From assembly GCA_964461135.1 (NCBI GenBank), contig CAYWTB010000003.1, positions 1-64,000 of the forward strand: a stretch of 64,000 bases of DNA, written 5' to 3'. The notes under the pieces are model-generated. The model was not told the origin of the DNA. It was given only the letters and a program-made list of their open reading frames with translations, and searched no databases. The first letter of the stretch is position 1. Every line of letters begins with the position of its first letter. Of the stretch, positions 34,403 to 43,099 are shown piece after piece. Origin of the DNA: RQOF01 sp964461135 (GTDB lineage: Bacteria; Calditrichota; Calditrichia; RBG-13-44-9). A program made the translations under genes and the position numbers.

Positions 34403-34909
34403 ATGCCCATTAAACATGTTAAATTTATCCTGAATGGTAAACAAACAGTTGTTCGCTCCGGTACACACCGTCGCCTGCTGGACCTGCTGCGGGAAGATCT
34501 GGGACTTACCGGCACCAAGGAAGGCTGTGGCATCGGTGAGTGTGGTGCCTGTACGGTTCTGATGGATGGCAGGGCTGTTAACGCCTGCCTGGTTCTGGCC
34601 GGTCAGCTTGAAGGGAGCGAAATCATTACCGTGGAGCATCTGGCCGCAGGCGGACGGTTGAACAAGTTGCAGCAGAATTTTCTGGACAGCGGTGCGGTAC
34701 AGTGCGGCTTCTGTACCCCCGGCATGTTGCTGTCCGCCACGGCCTTACTGCGGGAAAATCCGAATCCCGGTGAACAGGAGATTAAAGAGGCCATTGCCGG
34801 CAACCTCTGCCGCTGCACTGGCTACAAGCAGATTATTCAGGCTGTCCAAGACACAGCGCAAAAAAACCGGAGCAGTAAGAAGAGCGGGAAAAAGGTTACG
34901 CATGGCTAA
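34403..34909 (+). CDS. xanthine dehydrogenase [2Fe-2S] subunit
   Basis: Small iron-sulfur subunit of the molybdenum hydroxylase (XdhC/CoxS/CutS-like), about 168 residues. First [2Fe-2S] in the ferredoxin domain: EGCGIGECGACTVLMDG near residue 40; second in the helical domain: QCGFCTPGMLLSA near 99 and NLCRCTGY near 136. ATG 34403 (MPIKHVKF) is favoured over a GTG four codons upstream. It completes the three-subunit enzyme together with 29638 and 32034, although two unrelated surface-protein genes intervene. Its stop overlaps the PreA-like ATG at 34902 by 8 nt. Confidence 0.92.
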   Translation: MPIKHVKFILNGKQTVVRSGTHRRLLDLLREDLGLTGTKEGCGIGECGACTVLMDGRAVNACLVLAGQLEGSEIITVEHLAAGGRLNKLQQNFLDSGAVQCGFCTPGMLLSATALLRENPNPGEQEIKEAIAGNLCRCTGYKQIIQAVQDTAQKNRSSKKSGKKVTHG

Positions 34910-36014
34910 AATAGATACGGACATATGGGGAATTCACTTTCCCAATCCCATCTGGACCGCCGCCGGTCCGGGTGGGGCTAATGCTGAAAAACTTCTGGAA
35001 GCCGCAAGGGGAGGGGTGGGAGGGCTGGTGACCAAGACCGTTAGTGTGAAGCCGGCCCGGGTACCCATTCCCAATATCTCCTCACCACTTCCTGGCAGCC
35101 TACTCAATGCCGAATTATGGTCCGAGCTGGATTATGAAAGCTTTATCAGCCGGGAATTACCAAAAGCCAAAACGGCAGGACTGCCGTTGATTGTCTCTCT
35201 GGGATACTCTGCGCAGGATCTCTCCCTGCTGGGAGGGAGACTCCGGCAGGCGAAACTGGCGGATGCAGTAGAGTTCTCAGTGCATTATGTGGGAAAAGAC
35301 CCGGCCAATCTGCAGCTCACGGCCCGCGCCCTGCGGGAATCGATTGATGTGCCGGTGCTGGTGAAGTTTAGTCCGGCTATCGGCGATATTGCTGCGGTGG
35401 TGGAAGCACTGGAACCCCTGGTGGATGGATTCGTGGCTGTTAACAGTGTGGGACCGGCCCTGGATTTTGACATTTATACCCGTAAGTCATCGCTGGGCAG
35501 TAAAGACGGTCGCGGCTGGCTCTCCGGCAGGGCCATCCTGCCCATTGGGTTGCATTTTGTGGCCACCATTGCTTCCCTTACCAGCAAGCCGGTGATCGGA
35601 GTGGGCGGCATCCGGACCGTGGAAGATGTAGTCAAATATATCATGGCTGGCGCCTCGGCGGTACAGGTCTGCTCCCTGGCCATAATGAGAGGGCAGCGGG
35701 TATACGGGGATCTGGCCTCCCGCTTGCAGCGCTGGATGGATCAGAACGGTTATGATGATCTTGATCAATTGCGGGGAACATTTCTGCGACAGAAGAGAGA
35801 TCCCGAATATGTCTTCGGGAAAGGGACCCAGCTTTATCCGGAAATTATTTATCAGAACTGCAAATATTGTGATATCTGCGTCAAATCCTGCATGCATGAA
35901 GCCATCCGCTTCCAGGATAAAATTTTTAATATGGATAGAAACCGATGTGTAAGTTGCGGGCTGTGCGTGTCGGTATGTCCTTACCGGGCGCTTGACATGC
36001 AGCCCGGCTCCTAA
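34902..36014 (+). CDS. PreA-like dihydroorotate-dehydrogenase-fold protein with two [4Fe-4S] clusters
   Basis: 370-residue FMN TIM-barrel protein resembling PreA, the pyrimidine-binding subunit of NAD-dependent dihydropyrimidine dehydrogenase. Start MAKIDTDIWGIHFPNP with PIWTAAGPGG is typical of DHODase-fold proteins, and FMN-binding GVGGIRTVEDVVKYIMAGASAVQVCS is near residue 233. Two C-terminal [4Fe-4S] motifs are CKYCDICVKSC and CVSCGLCVSVC. A longer reading frame opens at 34692 but lies inside the [2Fe-2S] gene and is not homologous. PreA alone needs a PreT partner; the NfnB-like flavoprotein at 20289 has that fold. A role in reducing a pyrimidine or purine ring intermediate is inferred. 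Confidence 0.85.
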   Translation: MAKIDTDIWGIHFPNPIWTAAGPGGANAEKLLEAARGGVGGLVTKTVSVKPARVPIPNISSPLPGSLLNAELWSELDYESFISRELPKAKTAGLPLIVSLGYSAQDLSLLGGRLRQAKLADAVEFSVHYVGKDPANLQLTARALRESIDVPVLVKFSPAIGDIAAVVEALEPLVDGFVAVNSVGPALDFDIYTRKSSLGSKDGRGWLSGRAILPIGLHFVATIASLTSKPVIGVGGIRTVEDVVKYIMAGASAVQVCSLAIMRGQRVYGDLASRLQRWMDQNGYDDLDQLRGTFLRQKRDPEYVFGKGTQLYPEIIYQNCKYCDICVKSCMHEAIRFQDKIFNMDRNRCVSCGLCVSVCPYRALDMQPGS

Positions 36015-36046
36015 TCTGATAACCCTTTATAAGAGCATGGAACGTT

Positions 36047-37273
36047 ATGAAAGATAATTTTATCCATCGGATACTCGCAACGGTTGACTCTTTGCAAGAG
36101 GATACCACCCATCTGATCCGGGACCTGATCCGGATCCGCAGTTACAGCGGCGAAGAGCAGGAGATCGTGGAATTTATACTGGAAAAAATGCAGGAATATG
36201 GTTTCCGGCAGGTATACAGTGACAAGCTGGGGAATGCGGTGGGTTGTGTGGGTAATGGCCCGGTCAAAATTCTGATGGATGCGCATATCGATACGGTGCG
36301 GGTGTCGGAAAGTGAGCAATGGCCATATCCTCCATTTTCAGGAGAAATTCATGAGGGCCGCATCTATGGCCGGGGCGCTGTGGATGAGAAACCAGCCATG
36401 GCCGGTTTTCTGACAGCGTTGAGAGCAGTTCTGTCAGTAATGGATCTGGCTGAATTGCCCTTCACTCTCTATGTAGTAGGTTCGGTGCTGGAAGAGGATT
36501 GTGACGGTTACCCGCTTCTCCACCTGGTGAATAATGAGGGAATCCGGCCGGATGCTGTGCTGCTGGGTGAACCCACCGATCTGCAGGTTTACCGCGGACA
36601 GCGGGGTCGCATGGAAATCCGGATTGACACCCGCGGGAAGGCGGCCCATGGTGCGCACAACGATCAGGGTATCAATGCGATTTATAAGATGCTGCCGCTG
36701 GTGCAGCAGATTGCCGAAATGGATAAGCAGTTGCCCTCTGTTTCCCCGCTGGGTAAGGGTTCAATTACCGTTTCCCACATCTCCAGCCGCGGGCCCTCGC
36801 TGTGCTCGGTGCCCGATGAATGCATGATTCATATTGACCGCCGGCTGACGATGGGCGAAACCGAAGAGAGCGTCCTGCAGGAACTGCGGCAGCTGATGGA
36901 TAGCAGCGGTAGCGAGGGAGAAATTCGCATTACCCGCTATGAAAAAAAAAGCTGGAAAGGCACGGTTTTTACCCAGGACGCCTATTTCCCCACCTGGATG
37001 CTAGAGGAACATCATCCCCTGGTTCAGGCGGGATTAATGGCCGGGGAAACCGCCCTGGGCAAACCGGTCAGCAGCGGTTTCTGGGGATTTTCCACCAATG
37101 GGGTGGCCACCGCGGGACGCCTGAATATTCCCACCATCGGTTTTGCTCCCGGGAAGGAAGAGCTGGCTCATACCGCCCGGGAAGAGCTGAATCTGCAGGA
37201 TCTGTATCTGGCTACCCGCTTTTATGCGCTTTTTCCCTTTATGGTGGCGGAAAATTTTGTGACAATGAAATGA
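36047..37273 (+). CDS. ygeY: YgeY-family M20 metallohydrolase
   Basis: 408-residue dinuclear zinc hydrolase of the M20 family, YgeY subgroup. Zinc ligands: His in DAHIDTV near residue 81, Asp in GRGAVDEKPAM near 113, Glu pair in EEDCDGY near 150, and C-terminal His in LAHTAREEL. Also LGEPTDLQVYRGQRGR with the lid-domain His. YgeY is part of the E. coli ygeW-ygeX-ygeY gene set in purine catabolism; proposed to act on a ring-opened ureido or peptide-like intermediate. The context here (YgeW-like next) matches that set. The ATG follows the PreA-like stop by 32 nt. Confidence 0.88.
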   Translation: MKDNFIHRILATVDSLQEDTTHLIRDLIRIRSYSGEEQEIVEFILEKMQEYGFRQVYSDKLGNAVGCVGNGPVKILMDAHIDTVRVSESEQWPYPPFSGEIHEGRIYGRGAVDEKPAMAGFLTALRAVLSVMDLAELPFTLYVVGSVLEEDCDGYPLLHLVNNEGIRPDAVLLGEPTDLQVYRGQRGRMEIRIDTRGKAAHGAHNDQGINAIYKMLPLVQQIAEMDKQLPSVSPLGKGSITVSHISSRGPSLCSVPDECMIHIDRRLTMGETEESVLQELRQLMDSSGSEGEIRITRYEKKSWKGTVFTQDAYFPTWMLEEHHPLVQAGLMAGETALGKPVSSGFWGFSTNGVATAGRLNIPTIGFAPGKEELAHTAREELNLQDLYLATRFYALFPFMVAENFVTMK

Positions 37274-37613
37274 AAAAGTGCTGTTTATGATTTCTGAGAC
37301 ATGGCACTTGTCTAACCCGAATAAGCGATGACCAACAGGACACAAAGTTAGAAATGATAACAAGTTTAAATGGATATAGAATTTGATACAAATAAATGTA
37401 ATTGAAGTTTTTTTATTTTGAACTCGCGAATTCTCATTGCCCTGGTGCCTGTGGTAAAAATTCGGGTAATTGGGAATAAGTTGTTACTAAATTAAATTAC
37501 TGTAAAATCAGCGGGATTTGTTATTATTTTCAGGTGAATAAAAACTTTTGAATGATTCAGGGTATACTGTTACTTACTGCCCCGCTACAAACTGAACTTA
37601 TAAAGGAACAAGT
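37274..37613. other. intergenic region upstream of the carbamoyltransferase
   Basis: 340 bases, AT-rich, no gene. It separates the YgeY gene from the YgeW-like gene and holds a possible sigma70-type promoter at 37481-37508, so the last two genes of the island may be transcribed separately. Confidence 0.4.
37481..37508 (+). promoter_or_regulatory. candidate sigma70-type promoter
   Basis: TTGTTA (37481-37486) and TAAAAT (37503-37508) are separated by 16 bases, with the start codon of the carbamoyltransferase about 105 nt downstream. Both hexamers are imperfect, and the region is AT-rich, so chance matches are likely. Confidence 0.3.
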
Positions 37614-38591
37614 ATGCAAACCAATCTGCGCGGTAAACATTTTATCACCACCCAGGACTGGACTGTCCAGGAACTGGAAACCATCTTCGAACTGGCCAGG
37701 CAGTTGAAACTTGAGAAGGCCGCCGGGCAATACCGGGACCGGCTGGCCGGGAAATCCCTGGGCATGATATTCTTTGATCCGTCCACCCGAACACGTACCT
37801 CCTTTGAAGTGGCCATGACTCAGCTGGGCGGCCACAGCATCTATTTCGCGCCGGAAACCATGCAGATTTCCCATGGCGAGGCAGCCATCGACACCGCCCG
37901 GGTGCTTTCCGGATACCTGCAGGGAATTGCGGTACGCTTCTGTGCCTATGGCCAGGGAAACCGCTATCTGAAAGATCTGCAGCAGGGTAGCGCGGTACCC
38001 ATTGTGAACATGCAGTGTGATGTTTATCATCCTGCCCAGATCCTGGCGGATTATTTTACCATCCGTGAGCATTTCGGGCAGCATACCCGCGGCCTGAAGC
38101 TGGGGGTGAGCTGGACCTATGCTCCGAATTATATGCGGCCGTTATCGGTGCCTCAGAGCCTGATTCTGCTGATGCCACGCTTCGGTATCGACGTCACCCT
38201 GGTGTATCCTCCGGAGTTTGGACTGATGCCGGATATTGTTAAGCAAGCCCGGAAAAATGCGCAGAACGCCGGCACCCGTTTTGATATCACCCATGAGATG
38301 AATGACGCTTTTGTGGATGCGGATGTGGTTATTCCCAAGTCCTGGGGACCGCTGGTGACCACCCCCAATCAGAAGAAAGGACTGGCCCTCATCGAAAAGT
38401 ATCCCGGTTGGGTATGCGATGAAGAACGCATAAAACTGACCCGCTCCCATTCCCTCTATATGCATCCCTTGCCGGCAGACCGGGGCAAGGAGGTGACTCC
38501 CGGCGTGATTGACGGGTCGCATTCGGTGGTTTACCAGGAAGCCGAAAACCGCCTGCATGTGCAGAAGGCCCTGCTTTCTTTGATTCTATAG
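37614..38591 (+). CDS. YgeW-like aspartate/ornithine carbamoyltransferase-family protein
   Basis: 325-residue transcarbamylase. Carbamoyl-phosphate motif FFDPSTRTRTSFEVAM near residue 53, CDVYHPAQILADYFT near 143 and HPLPADRGKEVTP near 282. It is not a clear OTCase (HCLP) or ATCase (HPLPR), and the order of the amino-acid-binding residues fits the unknown-substrate YgeW/UTCase group. In purine catabolism such an enzyme could phosphorolyse a carbamoylated amino acid to carbamoyl phosphate, feeding ATP formation; no carbamate kinase is seen in this window. A clear AAGGAA ribosome site precedes the ATG. Confidence 0.82.
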   Translation: MQTNLRGKHFITTQDWTVQELETIFELARQLKLEKAAGQYRDRLAGKSLGMIFFDPSTRTRTSFEVAMTQLGGHSIYFAPETMQISHGEAAIDTARVLSGYLQGIAVRFCAYGQGNRYLKDLQQGSAVPIVNMQCDVYHPAQILADYFTIREHFGQHTRGLKLGVSWTYAPNYMRPLSVPQSLILLMPRFGIDVTLVYPPEFGLMPDIVKQARKNAQNAGTRFDITHEMNDAFVDADVVIPKSWGPLVTTPNQKKGLALIEKYPGWVCDEERIKLTRSHSLYMHPLPADRGKEVTPGVIDGSHSVVYQEAENRLHVQKALLSLIL

Positions 38592-38750
38592 CGGTTTCAA
38601 TCATGGGACCTGTTGAGTTTCCCGCTTCAGTAAGAAGAAAAGATGTTGATAAACACAATACGGATAAAATATTGCCCTATAGGATCAATACGGAGCATAC
38701 CGTCTTTATAAAAATGAGAATTTTAACCTTACGGCGAGTTATAAATATCC

Positions 38751-40046
38751 ATGAATAAAAACCTCTCCTCCCATTATATTTATCGCTGTTTTTCCTGTGA
38801 AAAACGCTACTCTGCCGCTGAAATCGAAGAGGTTCCCCATTATCTCTGTCCCGCCTGCGGCAGGGCTGCAAAGAAACAACCGCTGCAGGGTGTGCTATGG
38901 ATTGAATACGATTATGATATGCTGCGCAATGTGCTGTCGGCAGAGCAGTTTTGTAGCCTGCCTCAGGGGCAGTTCTGGAACTATCCGCAACTGTGGCCGC
39001 TGGATTTTTCCCGGCAGGGAGGAAAATTGTCCTTATCGGGAATTGACCCTGATACGCTGGCCCGGGTGGCCCTTCCGGCAAACCTGTTTCTGCATACCAG
39101 GCTGATTGGGCATCCTGTGCTGATTCTGGATGACACCCGTAATCCCACCCTATCTTACAAGGATCGCGCCTCCACCCTGGTGGCTTTCAAAGCCGTGCAG
39201 AATGATATTTCCGAAATTTCGGTAGCTTCCACCGGTAATGCCGGTTCTTCCCTGGCGGGCATCTGTGCGCGATTAGGATTACAGGCACAGGTTTGGGTTC
39301 CGGAAAATATTCCTGAAAACAAACGGCTGCAGATTCAGGCATTCGGCGCCACCCTGCACTTGGTGAAGGGGGATTACGATACCACCTTTGATATTTGCCT
39401 GGAAGTGTCCGGGCAGATCGGCTGGTACAACCGCAATACCGCCTATAATCCATTGACGGTGGAAGGCAAGAAATCGGCCGCCTACGATCTGTTCATCGAA
39501 ACGGGAGGACAGTTGCCGGATTATATTTTTGTTCCGGTGGGGGATGGTGTTATTCTGGGTGGCCTTTATAAAGGATTATGGGAACTGCTGCGGCTGGGCT
39601 GGATCGATAAATTTCCCCGCCTGGTTGCGGTTCAATCGGAGGGCAGCGACGCGCTGGTGCGTTACATGGATTCGGGCCGTTTTGATTATCAGCCCGCTCA
39701 CACCATTGCGGACAGTATCAGTGCGGGTGCGCCACGGAATCTTTATATGGCGGTCCGGGCGTTGGATGACAGCGGGGGAGAGGCCCTTACGGTTTCCGAT
39801 GAGGCCATAATGGAGGCCCAGGAACTTATTGCCGGTGAATTGGGAATACTGGTAGAACCGGCGGCGGCAGCCAGCCTGGCGGGATTTCTGAAGTTACGCG
39901 ACCGTCAGGATTGGACAGGAAATGAAACAGTGCTTTTGCTGTTTACCGGCCATGGATTGAAAGACGTGGCGGCCCTGCAGCAATGGAATGATAAACCACC
40001 GGTGCGCTCTCCTGAGCAGTGGAAGGAATTTTTCAAGGTTAAATGA
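38751..40046 (+). CDS. threonine-synthase-like PLP enzyme with N-terminal zinc ribbon
   Basis: 431-residue fold-type II PLP enzyme. An N-terminal zinc-ribbon (CFSCEKRYSAAEIEEV with CPACGRA) is followed by the PLP-Lys motif NPTLSYKDRASTLVAFKA near residue 130 and the phosphate loop ASTGNAGSSLAG near 160. The pattern matches threonine/cysteate-synthase-like proteins and also ammonia-lyases. Placed at the end of the purine island, it may take the role YgeX (diaminopropionate ammonia-lyase) plays in E. coli, but the DGNHGRG loop of YgeX is lacking. Separated from the carbamoyltransferase by 159 nt. Confidence 0.78.
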   Translation: MNKNLSSHYIYRCFSCEKRYSAAEIEEVPHYLCPACGRAAKKQPLQGVLWIEYDYDMLRNVLSAEQFCSLPQGQFWNYPQLWPLDFSRQGGKLSLSGIDPDTLARVALPANLFLHTRLIGHPVLILDDTRNPTLSYKDRASTLVAFKAVQNDISEISVASTGNAGSSLAGICARLGLQAQVWVPENIPENKRLQIQAFGATLHLVKGDYDTTFDICLEVSGQIGWYNRNTAYNPLTVEGKKSAAYDLFIETGGQLPDYIFVPVGDGVILGGLYKGLWELLRLGWIDKFPRLVAVQSEGSDALVRYMDSGRFDYQPAHTIADSISAGAPRNLYMAVRALDDSGGEALTVSDEAIMEAQELIAGELGILVEPAAAASLAGFLKLRDRQDWTGNETVLLLFTGHGLKDVAALQQWNDKPPVRSPEQWKEFFKVK

Positions 40047-40448
40047 AATGTCTTGTCCTTTTGCCATTCAGATTCGAAACTTCACATAACTGATATTAAT
40101 AAAAAATCTCAAGTGTCAAAAAGAACTTTTTCTATTTCTGGGATTATAGGTTTATCTTTCGTTTTTGCGTATTATAAATTCCCGCAGGCAAAGGATGGGG
40201 TTAATAACATTTATAAATTAACTATTACTCATAATATTTATAAATGACAGATGAGAGATAATATTATTCTTCACCATACAATAATTTAACAGCTCCAGCG
40301 TGCCCACCCTTTAAAGACCTGTCAGGGGAATTTGCCGTAAAGGTCCTGCAGGTGATTGGATAGACAAAACTATCCTGCACCACAGGATAAGCGTGAAAGC
40401 CGGAGGGCGGGAACATTTCCCCTGCCCCCGCTGATATATTGAATAAAT
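40047..40448. other. intergenic region after the purine island
   Basis: About 400 bases without a convincing gene or repeat. It marks the end of the catabolic island and the start of the rearranged region with kinase fragments. Confidence 0.4.
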
Positions 40449-40609
40449 ATGATAAGTAAAGAAATTTTACATTATTAAATTTTCCGGAAACTGGGTGAGG
40501 GCGGAATTGGTGTCGTTTACCTGACTGAGGATATCTGACTGGGCGCCGGGTGGTCATCAAGTTTCTGCCCCGTGGCACCGCAGGTAATCAGGAAGACCGT
40601 CAACGCTAA
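40449..40609 (+). pseudogene. Ser/Thr kinase N-lobe remnant 1
   Basis: Starts like the intact kinase at 46305: MISKEILHY, then a stop, then KLGEGGIGVVYLTED (the glycine-rich nucleotide loop), another stop, and after a frameshift GRRVVIKFLPRGTAGNQED with the VAIK-type lysine. It ends at TAA 40607-40609. No catalytic loop follows. One of several kinase 5' ends in this 11-kb stretch. Confidence 0.75.
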
Positions 40610-40620
40610 CCCCCTCTCCC

Positions 40621-41445
40621 ACAGGAAATGCTGGAGTTTATCAAATTGATGGTAATACTCCGTCTTTATATGATCATCCAATAGCGATATTATTAGGACC
40701 CACTTGCGTAAGTATGGGAAATGTTACTGCACATCGTTTTCGTTACCATCCTACAACCAGATTTTTTGGAGAATCTCCTGGAGCAAGTTTTGGTTTGAAT
40801 GACTATGTCACAAATTATCCTGATTGGTATTTACGCTATTCAATCGAAGATATGTTTCATTTAAATCAGCCGGGACAATACATAAATAGCAATGAATTTC
40901 TTCTCGATGTGCCGGTCTGGCAAAATCCGGACGATGCCGCAAATGATATCGATGCGGTAGTTGAGGCGGCATTGGATTGGATGAATAACCTGGTATACGG
41001 ACATGATTTAACTTTTGAGAGAAAGTACTATTCACCCACTATAGATACCCTGAATTTAGAAACATTGGTTGAAAATCCAAATTCGCATCCCATTTCTTCC
41101 ACCGTCTACGTTCATAATATAGATAGTACCTTTGTTGGTTCGGTCCGTTTATCCAGAAAAACGATAACCTCAAAGGCTGGAATTTGGGGCGGTGAATATC
41201 CTGCACCTTCCATTGAGGACAATTTCAGGCTTTCCATCAGTGCCTATGATTCCATTGAAAATCAGGAATTTATGATCAGAAATGTCGATGGGTTTACAAC
41301 TATCGGTCCTTTTGTGATAGAAGACTTTACTGAAGTGAGCCGACATGACTACGGAACGTTTTTATTAATCAATTACCAGTTAACCCTGCGAAATATGGGA
41401 GCTGTTAAAACCGCCGAAACCAGGAAGATGGTGTTGATGCGGTAG
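40621..41445 (+). pseudogene. C-terminal fragment resembling a peptidase S41 domain
   Basis: An open frame from 40621 to the stop at 41445 encodes YDHPIAILLGPTCVSMGN, then RFFGESPGASFGLND, which fits the end of the S41 (C-terminal processing) peptidase core around its catalytic Ser, followed by about 200 residues of beta-rich sequence (FTTIGPFVIEDF, YGTFLLINYQLTLRN). No proper start or N-terminal part is present: upstream is the kinase remnant. A methionine at 40714 could initiate a 243-residue product that lacks the Ser. Likely a rearrangement product. S41 assignment is moderate. Confidence 0.45.
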
Positions 41446-41446
41446 G

Positions 41447-41677
41447 ATGGAAGAATACATTGTTCACTTCTGTGAAGACCCAGACCAGAAGAACAAATAT
41501 TATCTGATCGTTAAAGCCATAAATGTTCCTACTGATCTAAGGGAACCTTTTCGTGATGACCCGATCAGCCAGGGGTTTGTCATATACACTATTGCCCATA
41601 ATTCGATTGAGGCCATGTTCTCTGGTGAGTATATTATGGTTGCCGACGCTTTAAGGGAGTTGGATAGGAAGGAGTAG
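41447..41677 (+). CDS. small acidic protein of unknown function
   Basis: 76-residue protein, no recognised domain: YIVHFCEDPDQKNKYYLIVKA at the start, FVIYTIAHNSIEAMFSGEYI in the middle. Starts two bases after the preceding stop. A 35-residue ORF at 42517 repeats the opening pattern (VHFGEDPDEKGIY), so this appears to be a small family duplicated in the locus. Cytosolic by composition. Function unknown. Confidence 0.5.
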   Translation: MEEYIVHFCEDPDQKNKYYLIVKAINVPTDLREPFRDDPISQGFVIYTIAHNSIEAMFSGEYIMVADALRELDRKE

Positions 41678-41757
41678 GAGTATAAGGATATGACGAGGCC
41701 AAAAATTCCAACGTAATGGTCGTTAATCAATAGTGATTTCTCCGGAGAGAACGAACC

Positions 41758-42330
41758 GTGACTAACTACAAGATTTCCCTCAAGGTCAATTGGGAAAAAG
41801 TGGACACCCTGGACGACATTCTCCCAAAGAAACCAGGACTAAAGATCTTGTTTGTTGCGAAAACGCCTGCACCGATTAGTGTGAGAGTAGGTCACTATTT
41901 CCAGGGGAGGCAGGGCCGAATGTTCTGGAATAAGCTCATCGAGTATGAAATCTTAAAAGTCCCTCATGGTGATTTCGAGGATGACCATCTATTGGAACAT
42001 GGATACGGGATAACCGATATAGTGAAAGTCCCGCGGAGTTTCGGAAATGAACCATCAAAGGAAGAATACCAGGAAGGCCTGGAGAGAATCCTTGGATTGA
42101 TTCAAAGACACAAACCCAAGGTAATCGTATTTGTATACAAGAAGGTGTTAGATCAAATACTGAAGTTGGGCTTCAACCTTCGGATAAAATCAGTTTATGG
42201 TTTTAATCCTGAGTTAAAAAGCCGATTTGGTTCAGAAGTATTTGTTTTTCCAATGCCAGGAACGCCTTGTACTGTGGAAACAGCTAGCAGGGCAATGACT
42301 GAGCTGGCCGAGGTTGCTCATGATTTCTAA
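41758..42330 (+). CDS. uracil-DNA-glycosylase-superfamily protein (Mug/TDG-like)
   Basis: 190-residue protein with the UDG fold pattern: KILFVAKTPAPISVRVGHYF near residue 30 in place of the family GINPG segment, followed by FWNKL, and FVFPMPGTPCTVE near 165 in place of the second active-site motif. GTG start with GAGAACGAACC upstream. Mug/TDG-type glycosylases remove mispaired uracil or thymine. The first motif has changed residues (AKTPA), so the catalytic status is uncertain, and related families act in tRNA or unknown processes. It is followed within 16 nt by a 52-residue ORF. Confidence 0.65.
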   Translation: MTNYKISLKVNWEKVDTLDDILPKKPGLKILFVAKTPAPISVRVGHYFQGRQGRMFWNKLIEYEILKVPHGDFEDDHLLEHGYGITDIVKVPRSFGNEPSKEEYQEGLERILGLIQRHKPKVIVFVYKKVLDQILKLGFNLRIKSVYGFNPELKSRFGSEVFVFPMPGTPCTVETASRAMTELAEVAHDF

Positions 42331-42345
42331 AGCCGGAGAATAACT

Positions 42346-42504
42346 GTGCCATGGCAAGACACATGTCAGCTTGAAGAACGCAAGTGTCTCTGCGGGTGGT
42401 GCTCGCATGATGTTTTCTCAAGTAAGGGTTTCAGAGAATCAAAGGTAGATGATTTTTCACCGAAAAAAAATCCAGAGGAGAAAACAAGCAATCCTGATAC
42501 TTAG
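42346..42504 (+). CDS. 52-residue Cys-rich small protein
   Basis: GTG start with GGAGA 6 nt upstream, stop TAG at 42502. The sequence begins VPWQDTCQLEERKCLCGWCS, with four cysteines in a CxCxxC arrangement plus one more, and ends in a charged lysine/glutamate tail. It could bind zinc or a cluster, but no family is recognised. It sits between the glycosylase-like gene and the 35-residue ORF with tight spacing, which argues for a real gene. Confidence 0.4.
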   Translation: MPWQDTCQLEERKCLCGWCSHDVFSSKGFRESKVDDFSPKKNPEEKTSNPDT

Positions 42505-42516
42505 CGAGGAGATGTT

Positions 42517-42624
42517 ATGCAAAAACTCACAGTCCACTTCGGCGAAGATCCCGACGAGAAGGGTATTTACCACCGAATCGTGAAGGTGGTTCACATGCGC
42601 TCATTAGAAGAACTGGAGGATTAA
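42517..42624 (+). CDS. 35-residue paralogue of the 41447 protein
   Basis: ATG with AGGAGA at 42507-42512, stop TAA at 42622. The product starts QKLTVHFGEDPDEKGIYHRI and runs to ELED. Its first 25 residues match the N-terminus of the 76-residue protein at 41447 (VHFCEDPDQKNKY). A truncated copy or a mini-protein of the same family. Function unknown. Confidence 0.45.
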   Translation: MQKLTVHFGEDPDEKGIYHRIVKVVHMRSLEELED

Positions 42625-43099
42625 TCACTTACTTATCTCAGACGGATTTTGAGATATACCGTACCAATTTAGGTATTTTTTAGGCTAAGTTATCACAACG
42701 TTAAGCAGGGTCTGGGAGGTTTTTCGTGATTTAGATACTCAGAGTAACCAACTAAATTTACTATCTGACTATCATTACATGTATGATGAAGAGCAAAAAG
42801 GTAAAAAAGGTCCATTTCCAACTGAACCGGAACACTAACTATAAGATATTTCAAATAAATAATTGAGTGAGCTGTTAAATATTGCAAACCGAAATAATAA
42901 TGCCTATCTTTATGTCCTTAAATTTTCCATCAGTGGTTAACAGAAGTATCTTCAGGTTTTACACCAACATGATGGGTTGTGTTCGAGTAGATGATGATTT
43001 TTGTTTCCGTAATTTTACCATCTATTTGTATCTTCCTGAAAAAAGAACAATTTATCATCCCTCGATAAAACATACCTTTACTCAGGATGCAGTTTGATT
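42625..43099. other. intergenic region before the GAF-RsbU gene
   Basis: About 475 bases. A run of open frame exists on the plus strand (42882 onward, TTG start), but its composition is not protein-like and no homology is seen. No repeat or terminator was found. It probably contains the promoter for the phosphatase gene. Confidence 0.4.

Noticed and set aside
34692..34901. Upstream extension of the PreA-like gene by 70 codons
   Set aside because: The extension lies inside the [2Fe-2S] subunit gene, reads as low-complexity basic sequence, and the PreA homology begins exactly at the ATG 34902.
37540..37575. TTGAAT/TATACT as promoter of the carbamoyltransferase
   Set aside because: The two hexamers are only about 9 bases apart, too close for a sigma70 promoter.
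29629..38591. Antisense open frames over the hydroxylase, PreA-like, YgeY and carbamoyltransferase genes
   Set aside because: Same reason: codon-shadow frames opposite well-supported genes.
42882..43097. A 71-codon open frame before the phosphatase gene
   Set aside because: It starts with TTG, has no ribosome site and no homology-like pattern.
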